Positions 17,026 to 24,728 of a stretch of DNA of 64,000 nucleotides are shown here, piece by piece. The first letter of the stretch is position 1; every line of letters starts with the position of its first letter. Source of the stretch: an uncultured Spirochaetales bacterium. GTDB lineage: Bacteria > Spirochaetota > Spirochaetia > Sphaerochaetales > Sphaerochaetaceae. The notes beneath the pieces are model-generated. The model ran no database searches, was not told where the DNA came from, and saw nothing but the letters and a program-made list of their open reading frames with translations. The translations under genes were made by a program, and so were the position numbers. The DNA is taken from NCBI GenBank assembly GCA_949288415.1, contig CASEKE010000004.1, positions 1 through 64,000 of the forward strand. The letters run 5' to 3'.

Positions 17026-17981
17026 CGCCTGTCCTCCTCGCTGATTCCGATCATTGGATTTGCGAGAAACACCAGCATGTCGGATATGAAATTCAGCAGG
17101 ATCACCATGAAGGTTATGAAAAGCACTATGCCCTGCAGGAGCTGTATGTCCCTCTGCTCGACCGAGGTCAGAAGAAGTCTTCCAAGCCCGGGAAGCGCGA
17201 AGATCGTCTCTATGACGACAGTGCCGCCGAACAGCTTTGCGCACTGGGTCCCGATAAGGGTTATCGGCGCCACGATGGCCTTTCTAAGAGCATAGGAAAA
17301 GATTGTCCTCCTGTAGGAAAGCCCCTTAACGTTCGCGCTCTGCATGAAATCCTCGCCGAGGGCCTGTATCATGGATGAACGGAACATCCGGATGAGAAGT
17401 CCGCATTCCTGAAGGGCAAGGATCACCGATGGCAGGGTTATGCTGTTCAGAAACGGAAGAAAACCCTCTCTGGGGCTTACGAATCCCGTGATGGGAAACC
17501 ATCCTAGCCTGGAGGCGAAAAAGATCATGAATATCATCCCGAGCCAGAAAGAAGGCATCGCGGATGCGATCTGCACGAGGCTGCGGGAGACGCCGTCGAC
17601 GAATCCTCCCCTGTGGAGCGCGGAGTATATTCCGAGCACGGCGGATACAAGGACGGCAAGCGTCATGGAAAAAACCGTCAGGCTCACTGTAACGGGCAGG
17701 CGCTGGGCTATCAGCGTGGTTACCTTCTCGCCATATACGTAGCTGTTGCCCCAGTCTCCCCTGAGCAGGTTGCCGAGCCAAGAGAAGTACTGCACATACC
17801 ACGGCTCGTCGAGTCCCATGGACGAACGAAGCGCCGCGGCCTTCTCCGCCGTGGCGTCCGTTCCGAGGATGAGGAGCGCCGGATCCCCGGGAATCCACAT
17901 CAGTACCACGAAGGTGATGAAGGATACCGTGAAAAGTACCGCCAGCGCTCCGAGAGCTCTCCTGAGACTATAATTGAGCAT
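17022..17981 (-). CDS. Peptide ABC transporter permease (OppB/DppB type)
   Basis: A 319-residue permease beginning with the classic OppB N-terminus (RRALGALAVLFTVSFITFVV, then WIPGDPA). It has GLDEPWYVQYFSWLGNLLRGDWG and the conserved cytoplasmic loop ARGLS-like region (SANVKGLSYRRTIFSYALR). Six membrane spans are visible. It starts one base after the binding-protein gene's stop, so the subunits are made together. Confidence 0.94.
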   Translation of the reverse strand: MLNYSLRRALGALAVLFTVSFITFVVLMWIPGDPALLILGTDATAEKAAALRSSMGLDEPWYVQYFSWLGNLLRGDWGNSYVYGEKVTTLIAQRLPVTVSLTVFSMTLAVLVSAVLGIYSALHRGGFVDGVSRSLVQIASAMPSFWLGMIFMIFFASRLGWFPITGFVSPREGFLPFLNSITLPSVILALQECGLLIRMFRSSMIQALGEDFMQSANVKGLSYRRTIFSYALRKAIVAPITLIGTQCAKLFGGTVVIETIFALPGLGRLLLTSVEQRDIQLLQGIVLFITFMVILLNFISDMLVFLANPMIGISEEDRR

Positions 17982-17982
17982 T

Positions 17983-19521
17983 CTATTCTCCGATGGTGAT
18001 TCTCTTCATATCATACAGCTCGATCGGATAAGTTACAAACCCCTCGACATCCTTCTGCGTGACATACAGCATTATCGGATCCTGGAGATAGAGGGCGGGA
18101 ACGTCGTTGGCGAGGATCCTTTGAAGTTCCTCGACAAGTTCCGTACGGATTTTCCCGTCGCTTTCCTTCTGATACAGGGCAAGGATCTCGTCTACCCTCT
18201 TGTTCGAGTAGTTGAAGTAGTTCTCTCCAGACGTGCTCGTGTACCTCTGGAGAAGGCCATATGGATCCAGACGTCCTGTATGTCCTACTACGGTCAGATC
18301 GTAGTCACGGCCGGTGTAGACCCGCTCGAGCCAGTCGGACCACTCCACTATCTCTATCGAGCATTCGATTCCGACCTTCTTGAGCTGGTCGGCGATGACT
18401 ATTCCAGCATTCACGTACTCCTGATAGCTCTTCGGCAAAGACAGACGAAGCTTCAGACCGTTCCCGTATCCGGCCTCTTCCAGCAGCTTTCTCGCACTTT
18501 CCGGATCGTAGCCGTAGGTCCCGCTCAGGTCGACGTATTCCGGGAGCACGACAGGATAGTGGCTTCCGATCTCTATACCATAGCCCCACCAGACCGCGTC
18601 GATGACGGCCTGCTTGTCGACGGCGAGGTTTATCGCCTGGCGGACACGTATGTCCGAGAGAGCCTCGTTTGCGAGGTTCATAGCCATCAGCTGGACTCCG
18701 TTTCCGGGGCTTTCTATGAGGTTGTATTCCCCCTTTCCGTCGATCGCAGGAAGCTGGTCTCCGGTTATCAGCATGATGTCTATCTCCCCGTTCAGAAAAC
18801 TGGAAATCTGGCTCGCAATGTCCGGCATGATCACGAATTCGACCTTGTCCACACCCACAAAACCGGGATAGCTCTCGTTCCTGACCAGCACGATGTCCTG
18901 CTGTGCAATCCAGCTCTGGAGCTTGTAGGCCCCGGTTCCGACGGGTTTCATCCTGAGCTCGTCTCCCTGCGAGACATCCACTATGGCGGCCCAGGAATAA
19001 CAGAAGTTGGAAAGTGCGGCGACATCAAGCGAAGAATAGCGGAAACGTACGGTTCTGTCGTCGATGGCCTCGATGCTCTCGATGAGGCTGTAATAGTCCC
19101 TGCGTGGACTTGTAGGATCCATCAGACGCTCGAAAGAGGCGATGACGGCCGCGCTGTCGCAGGGCTTCCCGTTAGAGAAAACCGCATTCTCCCTCAGCGT
19201 GAAGTCGATCTCGAGCCCGTCGTCGGAGACAGACCAGCTCTCGGCAAGAGCAGGTACGACATTTCCTTGCTCGTCCACCGTGACGAGGGTCTCGTATATG
19301 TTGCTTGTGATCTGGAACGTCGATGCAGCGGCGGTACGCTGCGGATCGAGACCATCGGGATCGACCGGAATCGCCATTATGATGTGGCTATGGCTTCTTC
19401 CGCCCTGGATGGTCGGATCGGATCCTGTCTTCTTCATGCACGAGGAAAGCAGGACGGACGAGATTGCGAATATGGTCAGAAGGATGAGCAATCCTTGTGT
19501 TCTACGGGATTTCTGCTTCAT
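17983..19521 (-). CDS. Peptide ABC transporter substrate-binding lipoprotein (SBP family 5)
   Basis: A 512-residue lipoprotein. After a basic N-terminus and hydrophobic core comes the lipobox LLSSC (Cys near residue 28). The SBP_bac_5 hallmark is AIPVDPDGLDPQRTAA, followed by a long alpha/beta binding domain. It captures peptides (or sometimes nickel or sugars) outside the inner membrane. The frame is open 13 codons further, but the ATG at 19521 gives a proper signal peptide. The start is 6 bases after a TATAAA box, and GAGGAC lies between, so the mRNA may be leaderless or nearly so. It is the first gene of the peptide operon. Confidence 0.93.
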   Translation of the reverse strand: MKQKSRRTQGLLILLTIFAISSVLLSSCMKKTGSDPTIQGGRSHSHIIMAIPVDPDGLDPQRTAAASTFQITSNIYETLVTVDEQGNVVPALAESWSVSDDGLEIDFTLRENAVFSNGKPCDSAAVIASFERLMDPTSPRRDYYSLIESIEAIDDRTVRFRYSSLDVAALSNFCYSWAAIVDVSQGDELRMKPVGTGAYKLQSWIAQQDIVLVRNESYPGFVGVDKVEFVIMPDIASQISSFLNGEIDIMLITGDQLPAIDGKGEYNLIESPGNGVQLMAMNLANEALSDIRVRQAINLAVDKQAVIDAVWWGYGIEIGSHYPVVLPEYVDLSGTYGYDPESARKLLEEAGYGNGLKLRLSLPKSYQEYVNAGIVIADQLKKVGIECSIEIVEWSDWLERVYTGRDYDLTVVGHTGRLDPYGLLQRYTSTSGENYFNYSNKRVDEILALYQKESDGKIRTELVEELQRILANDVPALYLQDPIMLYVTQKDVEGFVTYPIELYDMKRITIGE

Positions 19522-19527
19522 GTCCTC

Positions 19528-19536
19528 TTTATACCA
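19528..19536 (-). promoter_or_regulatory. Extended -10 promoter of the peptide-transport operon
   Basis: Minus-strand TGGTATAAA, an extended -10 element six bases before the ATG at 19521. No good -35 is seen. Confidence 0.6.
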
Positions 19537-19661
19537 CAAAAGACAGGTTTGAAATATCATCCTTTGTCAAGGCCGTGTTAATTGGGTATTAATTCTGCGT
19601 TCCGCGGCCGGAGAGTACGCCGGACAATGGAAATGCCGTACTCTTGCAAATGTCCGTTTTG

Positions 19662-19670
19662 TGGTAGAAT
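19662..19670 (+). promoter_or_regulatory. Extended -10 promoter of the isochorismatase-like gene
   Basis: TGGTAGAAT six bases before the ATG at 19677, with CTTGCA 16 bases upstream as a weak -35. This predicts a leaderless mRNA. Confidence 0.65.
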
Positions 19671-19676
19671 AAAGCC

Positions 19677-20198
19677 ATGAACAAGGTTTTGATCGTAGTC
19701 GACTACCAGAACGACTTCGTCTCGGGAGCCCTGGGCTTTCCCGGAGCGGAGAAGCTCGATGCAAGGATCGCGGAAAGAATAAGGAAATACAGAGCAGACG
19801 GCGACGACGTGATATTCACGCTCGACACCCACGGGGAGGAATACCCTGGCACGCAGGAAGGTCGGAAGCTTCCGGTTCCTCACTGCATATTTTTCACGCC
19901 CGGACATGACCTGTACGGTCTCACGGGAAAGGAAAGGTGCGACACCGACAGATGCTTCGAGAAGGATACTTTCGGTTCCGACCGGCTCTACGAGTACCTC
20001 AAGGGCATGAACTATTCTTCAATAGAACTATGCGGTCTCGTCCTGGACATATGCGTGCTCGCAAATGCCGTTTTGGCAAAGACGGCGCTGCCCGAGGCGG
20101 AAATCATCGTCGACAGCAATCTGGTGATGAGCTTCGACGAGGAAGCGGCGAAGGCGACCTTCAAGGTGATGAAAAGCCTTCAGATCGAAGTGATCTAG
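19677..20198 (+). CDS. Isochorismatase/nicotinamidase-family cysteine hydrolase
   Basis: A 173-residue cytoplasmic hydrolase. The catalytic triad is recognisable: Asp9 in VVDYQNDFV, a Lys near residue 95 (FEKDTFG), and the nucleophile Cys in CGLVLDICVLANA (about residue 125). LDTHGEEYPGTQEGRKLPVPHC is close to the nicotinamidase metal-site region (its TLDTH and LPVPHC ends). Conversion of nicotinamide to nicotinate for NAD salvage is plausible, but other amides are possible. There is no Shine-Dalgarno; the -10 box is 6 bases upstream. The stop overlaps the convergent vsr gene by 4 bases. Confidence 0.88.
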   Translation: MNKVLIVVDYQNDFVSGALGFPGAEKLDARIAERIRKYRADGDDVIFTLDTHGEEYPGTQEGRKLPVPHCIFFTPGHDLYGLTGKERCDTDRCFEKDTFGSDRLYEYLKGMNYSSIELCGLVLDICVLANAVLAKTALPEAEIIVDSNLVMSFDEEAAKATFKVMKSLQIEVI

Positions 20199-20647
20199 AG
20201 CGGAGGAGGAAATTCCACGTAGCATGCCTTTCCGGTCGTTATCTCCTCATGGAGAGCCATGACCAGATGGGCGAATTTGTCCTCGTCGCCGAAAGCGCAC
20301 TGCCATACGACAATCACCCGGAAACCCATCTCATTCAGTTTCGAATGATTCTCCGCATCGCGCTTTCTGTTCCTTTCGAGCTTCGCATCCCAGAATTCCA
20401 CGTTGCTTTTCGGTCTGGTTGCATATCTGCAGTTTTCGTGGCTATGCCAGAAACATCCGTTGACGAAAATCGCCGTCCTGTACTTCGGCAGCAGAATGTC
20501 GGGGGATCCCGGGTATCGTCTGTCGTTCTTCCTGTATCTTAGGCCGTACGAGAAGAGCGCGTGGCGCAACAGCACCTCAGGTCTGGTGCCTTTGCCTTTT
20601 ATCCGGCTCATAATCCTGCTTCTTTCCTCTTTAGTCGAATAATCCAC
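20195..20647 (-). CDS. vsr: Very short patch repair (Vsr) family endonuclease
   Basis: A 150-residue nuclease matching E. coli Vsr in order: STKEERSRIMSRIKGKGTRPE, YPGSPDILLPKYRTAIFVNG with the catalytic Asp, and GCFWHSHENC with the active-site His residues and a zinc-type Cys. RNRKRDAENHSKLNEMG and VVWQCAF follow. Vsr nicks 5' of the T in T:G mismatches left by deamination of 5-methylcytosine, and is normally paired with a DNA cytosine methylase. No methylase gene is in the window. It starts with GTG, six bases after a TATGAT box, without a ribosome site. Confidence 0.93.
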   Translation of the reverse strand: MDYSTKEERSRIMSRIKGKGTRPEVLLRHALFSYGLRYRKNDRRYPGSPDILLPKYRTAIFVNGCFWHSHENCRYATRPKSNVEFWDAKLERNRKRDAENHSKLNEMGFRVIVVWQCAFGDEDKFAHLVMALHEEITTGKACYVEFPPPL

Positions 20648-20653
20648 AAAACA

Positions 20654-20662
20654 ATCATAACA
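20654..20662 (-). promoter_or_regulatory. Extended -10 promoter of vsr
   Basis: Minus-strand TGTTATGAT six bases before the GTG start. No strong -35. Confidence 0.6.
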
Positions 20663-20680
20663 TGATCCACCTCATTCTGT

Positions 20681-20686
20681 TATACT
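20681..20686 (+). promoter_or_regulatory. -10 box of the Gfo/Idh/MocA gene
   Basis: TATACT, 19 bases before the ATG at 20706. A strong AAGGAGGAAC site lies between, so this transcript has a normal short leader. The -35 is weak. Confidence 0.5.
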
Positions 20687-20705
20687 CCTTGGATAAGGAG
20701 GAACA

Positions 20706-21701
20706 ATGATCAAGGTCGGAATCATCGGATGCGGACACATCGCCCGCACAATGGCGGATACACTATCGGGAATGGAGACGGCAAACCTCGTCGCCGTGGC
20801 ATCGAAGGACAGGACAAGGGCCGAGAACTTCGCGAAGGAATTCGGCGTCGAAAAAGCGTACGGAAGTTACAAGGAGCTCTTCGAGGACGAAGAGGTCGAG
20901 CTGGTATATGTCGCCACTCTCATGAGCCAGCACAAGGACAACATGCTCGAGGCCATTTCCTATGGAAAGCCGGTACTCTGCGAGAAGTCGTTCACAGTGA
21001 ACACCGAAGAGGCGGAGGAAGTGTTCAAGGCCGCCAAGGAGAAAGGCGTATATGTCGCGGAGGCGATCTGGACACGGTACATGCCGGTAGTTTCCTACAT
21101 CAGGAACTTCATCTCTTCCGGCAGGTTGGGAAACATCAGGACGATCACAGCGAATCTCGCATACCCGATCGCGGAAAAGGAAAGGATACGCGACCCGAAG
21201 CTCGGTGGCGGAGTGATGCTCGACATCACTGTATATCCGCTCAACTTCGCACTTATGTTCCTCGAGGGACAGAAGATACTCTACCAGTCCGGATCATGCG
21301 CAAAGAACGAGTTCGGAGCGGACATAAGGGAATCGTTGACAATAGTCACCGACAAGGGAGTATGCTGTTCCCTGATGGCAGACGGCGATACCCTGAGCGA
21401 CAGGAAGGGAATGATCTATTTCGACAGAGGCCGCATCGAGGTAGAGAACATAAACAACCCGGAGACCGTCAGGGTCTACACCCTCGATCCTGGCTCCAGA
21501 AAGCTTTCCCTCATCGAGGAGAAAGCGTTCAGACACAGGTGCAACGGCTTCGAGTACGAGGTCGAGGCGGCCGAACGTGCCATAAGGCAGGGGAAGCTCG
21601 AACCGGATGAGATGCCATGGAGCGAGACGCTGCGCGTGATGGAGCTCATGGACACTTTCCGCCAGAGCTGGGGAGTGCAGCTCGGAAGCGAGCTTTCATG
21701 A
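20706..21701 (+). CDS. Gfo/Idh/MocA family NAD(P)-dependent oxidoreductase
   Basis: A 331-residue dehydrogenase. The Rossmann motif is VGIIGCGHIA (residues 3-12), followed by YVATLMSQHKDN, and the family signature CEKSF contains the catalytic Lys (about residue 95). The trans-dihydrodiol dehydrogenase-like IWTRYMP and GGGVMLDITVYPLNF follow. Such enzymes oxidise sugars, inositols or dihydrodiols; the substrate cannot be chosen. It is monocistronic, with a strong ribosome site and a strong terminator downstream. Confidence 0.93.
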   Translation: MIKVGIIGCGHIARTMADTLSGMETANLVAVASKDRTRAENFAKEFGVEKAYGSYKELFEDEEVELVYVATLMSQHKDNMLEAISYGKPVLCEKSFTVNTEEAEEVFKAAKEKGVYVAEAIWTRYMPVVSYIRNFISSGRLGNIRTITANLAYPIAEKERIRDPKLGGGVMLDITVYPLNFALMFLEGQKILYQSGSCAKNEFGADIRESLTIVTDKGVCCSLMADGDTLSDRKGMIYFDRGRIEVENINNPETVRVYTLDPGSRKLSLIEEKAFRHRCNGFEYEVEAAERAIRQGKLEPDEMPWSETLRVMELMDTFRQSWGVQLGSELS

Positions 21702-21761
21702 CTTTTATCAAAGAGCGTTCGTAAAAATGCTCTCTGCTTCTTCTCTTTAAAAGCGACAGAT

Positions 21762-21812
21762 GATCCCGTCTTCGGATGGCAATTGCAATCGGAAGACGGG
21801 ATCGGCTTTTTT
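21762..21812 (+). terminator. Intrinsic terminator after the oxidoreductase gene
   Basis: A 12-bp perfect stem GATCCCGTCTTC/GAAGACGGGATC with an 18-base loop, then GGC and six T residues. Confidence 0.92.
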
Positions 21813-21819
21813 CATCCGA

Positions 21820-23415
21820 TCAGAAAAGATTGAAATGCCAGACCAGGTTTCCCCCACCCCTGTGCTCTCCGTCGTAGATGTAGAAGCCCTCCACCGAAAG
21901 ACTGTCCACGATTCTCCAGCATACCTTCAGCTCGTTCTCGATCCGTAGGCTGTCGTATACCGTCGAATAGAGCATGAGATCGAACCTGTCCGCGATCGCC
22001 ACCGGTCCCAGACGGAGAAAAAGAAGGCTTCTTGCCGCAAGGCTGTACTCCCAGCCGTACGAGGAGAATCCGTTGTCGAGGCCGACGGACAGCAGCGCGT
22101 CGGAGCAGCCGAACGAGATTCCTGCATATAGATGTCCTGATACGAAGAACGTCTTTCCCTGAAATCCGGCGGAAAACGACGACGAGAAGCTCATCCTCTT
22201 CTTCAGGGCAGTGATCGGCAGATAGCTGTCGAACGAGAACACATCCAGGACGAAGCGGTCGAAATCGGTTCCGGCGAAAGCAATGGAGAATCCGAGCGCC
22301 TTCAGGTCCATTACCTCGTGATCGACATAGTTCTGCTCGCCGAAGGAATTGAACACAGGCTCGAACGACAGCGAAAACACTCCCCGTGGCGCCTCATAAC
22401 CCAAGGACAGCGACGAGAACCTGTTGGATACAGTCTTCCTCGTCGGCCTGGACGGTTCGGGATTGACGAACGGTGCAGCGGCATGGCCAGGGATGGCCGC
22501 TCCGTGGATTTTCCTGTAGAGCTCCCTCAGCGGCTCAGGGGAACTTCCGTCTATCATGTCCATCCATGCCGGAAATATCAGCCTTGCCTCCGCAATGATT
22601 CCCATTTCCCTGAGTACCTGGACGGCAGTCTGGGGCGAAAGGGCCCTGTCCATCGGGAATTTTCTGTCGACATATATCTTCGAAAGTGCATCGAAAAAAC
22701 CGTGGGTACAATTGTTGAACAGGAAATTGTAGTTCGGGAAACTCCCGTCGTGGAGACTTTCCACGGCAGAGGCGACTCGAGACTTCTCATCCTCATCCAT
22801 GATGAACGGAAAGAGAATGAGCGAACGGTCCAGTCTGGCCGTATATTCGATATAGTGATAATAGAACGGCCTGATCTCATAGTAACTTGGAAGCCTCCCG
22901 GCAAGGCCGTCCACCACCCTCCTGATTCCTGACGAGGCTGTTATGTCCCCGAAGAAGTTTATGCAAGGGGAAATGAACGGTGCCTCGTCGTCGTAGAATA
23001 TGAGGAAGCTGTGTCCGAAATAGGACATAGGTGAATCGAGGGTCGGAGAAACGAACATCAACGAAGCCCCGTTTGGACAAAACAGAATGTCGAGAACCTC
23101 GTCCTCTCCCATTCGCTCGCCGCATTCGACTATTCCCGCTACGTATTGCTTCAGCCCTTCTGTATCCATGGCGGCCACAGCGGCCTTCAGTCCGTCTGCA
23201 TCAAGCGATCGATCGAAGAACCCGAGGGCCTTCTCGAAAGACCTGTAGAACGGCCCTGTCCCATCTTCCGAAGCAAGGTCGTTGATAATCAGCTGGTCGT
23301 ATCGCGATATGAAATCGTCGAAATCGAAATCGTAATATGGCAGGATGTTTGCCGCCGCAAGAGACGATGCAAAAAGAAGCAGATATACCGCAAAGGACAT
23401 GAGTTTCTTTGGCAT
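21820..23415 (-). CDS. DUF4105 (Lnb N-terminal-like) protein with probable C-terminal outer-membrane barrel
   Basis: A 531-residue exported protein. A signal peptide covers residues 1-21 (hydrophobic core, SLAAA). Residues 90-250 carry the DUF4105 pattern: SPMSYFGHSFLIF, a papain-like His region, and NFLFNNCTHGFFD with the conserved Cys. The C-terminal 180 residues alternate polar and hydrophobic residues and end in HFNLF, as in beta-barrel outer-membrane proteins. Some DUF4105 relatives (Lnb) transfer acyl chains between lipoprotein residues; the role here is unknown. There is no Shine-Dalgarno; the ATG is 6 bases after a TATGAT -10 box. Confidence 0.83.
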   Translation of the reverse strand: MPKKLMSFAVYLLLFASSLAAANILPYYDFDFDDFISRYDQLIINDLASEDGTGPFYRSFEKALGFFDRSLDADGLKAAVAAMDTEGLKQYVAGIVECGERMGEDEVLDILFCPNGASLMFVSPTLDSPMSYFGHSFLIFYDDEAPFISPCINFFGDITASSGIRRVVDGLAGRLPSYYEIRPFYYHYIEYTARLDRSLILFPFIMDEDEKSRVASAVESLHDGSFPNYNFLFNNCTHGFFDALSKIYVDRKFPMDRALSPQTAVQVLREMGIIAEARLIFPAWMDMIDGSSPEPLRELYRKIHGAAIPGHAAAPFVNPEPSRPTRKTVSNRFSSLSLGYEAPRGVFSLSFEPVFNSFGEQNYVDHEVMDLKALGFSIAFAGTDFDRFVLDVFSFDSYLPITALKKRMSFSSSFSAGFQGKTFFVSGHLYAGISFGCSDALLSVGLDNGFSSYGWEYSLAARSLLFLRLGPVAIADRFDLMLYSTVYDSLRIENELKVCWRIVDSLSVEGFYIYDGEHRGGGNLVWHFNLF

Positions 23416-23421
23416 TGCGTA

Positions 23422-23450
23422 ATCATATACAGAAACATCGTCTTTGGCAA
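23422..23450 (-). promoter_or_regulatory. Promoter of the DUF4105 gene, predicting a leaderless transcript
   Basis: Minus-strand TTGCCA, exactly 17 bases, TATGAT, then TACGCA and the ATG. The predicted transcription start is the A of the ATG. Confidence 0.75.
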
Positions 23451-23479
23451 GAGCCTCTTTCCCGCATGATTTTCCCTAC

Positions 23480-23506
23480 AAAAAACATGAATTTCCGCAT
23501 TGCGGA
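23480..23506 (-). terminator. Possible terminator after the UPF0164-like gene
   Basis: A short hairpin TCCGC/GCGGA next to the stop codon, followed after about eight bases by six T residues on the minus strand. The distance makes it weak. Confidence 0.35.
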
Positions 23507-23507
23507 T

Positions 23508-24728
23508 CTACCTGTCCAAGCCGATGTTCACCCTTACTGTCAGATAGTCCAGGCATTCCCCGTACCGGGAAGGACCATATGCCTTGAGCCCATATGTCAT
23601 GTCGAGCGTCACAGCAAAGATATCAAGCCCGAGGCCGCATGTGAAGTATCCTCTGTCCAGACCGGCTCTCGCTATCAAGGACGTGAGGAGGTATACCTCG
23701 GCACCCATGCGCAGATGGTCGACGAAGGCACCTCTTTCCAGCGGTCCGTTCCTGAAGAATCCCACAATGTCGACAAAGTCTACCGCTATTGTCGGTTTGA
23801 AAAGATACTTCCACATTCCCTCGTTTCCCCAGCTCCAGCTTGCACCTATATCCAAGGTCATAGGCGTCTCAAGCACATAGCTTCTCTCGCTACCATCCTT
23901 CTGGCGTACCCTCATGTCGTAGTTTCCGTTGATATTGTTGAGCGCAAGGGCGAAGGAAAATCCGTACGGAACCTCAAGCTTGGTGCCAACGGACACAGGG
24001 AATGCCCAACCTACGGAAAGCGGGATATCGGAAAGGACCTCGAGAATGGCGTTTCCTGCTCCCTGCAAATCCTCGCTTTTGTTGAACACATCGGAAACAG
24101 TGGTAGCTCCTATTCCCGTCAGATACACATCGTCTGCAGTGAGATTCTTGTACATCGCCCTGACTCCCAGTCCTACGGATAGAGCCAGATCGTCAGAGAA
24201 TTCATGCCTGTAGGAAAAAATCGAGGTAAGTGCAAGATTGATGTCCACTCCTATGTTGCTGCTGATATCCCCGGGACCGAAAGTGAAGATGTCGGCATTA
24301 GCATCCACGGAGAACGAAAAAAACTTCATGGCCAGACCTGCCCCCGCATCGAGGGACATAAAATCCTTCACGCCGCCTGGGATGTTGTTTATGAAGCCAA
24401 CCGCGGAATCGAGAATCCCGGCCTCGTCGGTGCTCGAGATGACATCCTTGACGACAGGTATGTTGTTTCTGAGATTGTAGGCAGTAAACGACAGCGATGG
24501 CACCGACAGACCGAAAACGCCTGCGGCATTTGCGGGATTGAGGAATCTGGCACCGTAGGTTCCATTCACGGCAAGTCCCGCACCTCCCATCGCTGCGGTT
24601 CTTGCGGAAGTCGGATTGTAAGACGATATCATCGTGCTGTCGGCGCTCGGGAACTGGGACGGACTGACAGCCGCAAGGTCTGCAAGGACGAGAGACAGCA
24701 GGCATACGGCAACGACTTTTCTGATCAT
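23508..24728 (-). CDS. UPF0164/FadL-like outer-membrane beta-barrel protein
   Basis: A 406-residue exported protein. The N-terminal signal peptide (about residues 1-19) precedes SARTAAMGGAGLAVNG and FLNPANAAG, a pattern seen in FadL/PorV-like barrels and in the UPF0164 family of treponemes. The rest is rich in alternating amphipathic strands with glycine and aromatic residues, as expected for a barrel. FadL-type proteins move hydrophobic compounds across the outer membrane; that role is inferred only. It starts four bases inside the end of the lipoprotein gene (ATGA-type overlap), so the pair forms one unit. Confidence 0.72.
   Translation of the reverse strand: MIRKVVAVCLLSLVLADLAAVSPSQFPSADSTMISSYNPTSARTAAMGGAGLAVNGTYGARFLNPANAAGVFGLSVPSLSFTAYNLRNNIPVVKDVISSTDEAGILDSAVGFINNIPGGVKDFMSLDAGAGLAMKFFSFSVDANADIFTFGPGDISSNIGVDINLALTSIFSYRHEFSDDLALSVGLGVRAMYKNLTADDVYLTGIGATTVSDVFNKSEDLQGAGNAILEVLSDIPLSVGWAFPVSVGTKLEVPYGFSFALALNNINGNYDMRVRQKDGSERSYVLETPMTLDIGASWSWGNEGMWKYLFKPTIAVDFVDIVGFFRNGPLERGAFVDHLRMGAEVYLLTSLIARAGLDRGYFTCGLGLDIFAVTLDMTYGLKAYGPSRYGECLDYLTVRVNIGLDR

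Noticed and set aside
17974-19581. A 535-codon open frame on the plus strand opposite the peptide-binding protein gene
   Set aside because: It is the antisense shadow of a clear SBP family 5 gene, with no signal, domain or ribosome site of its own.
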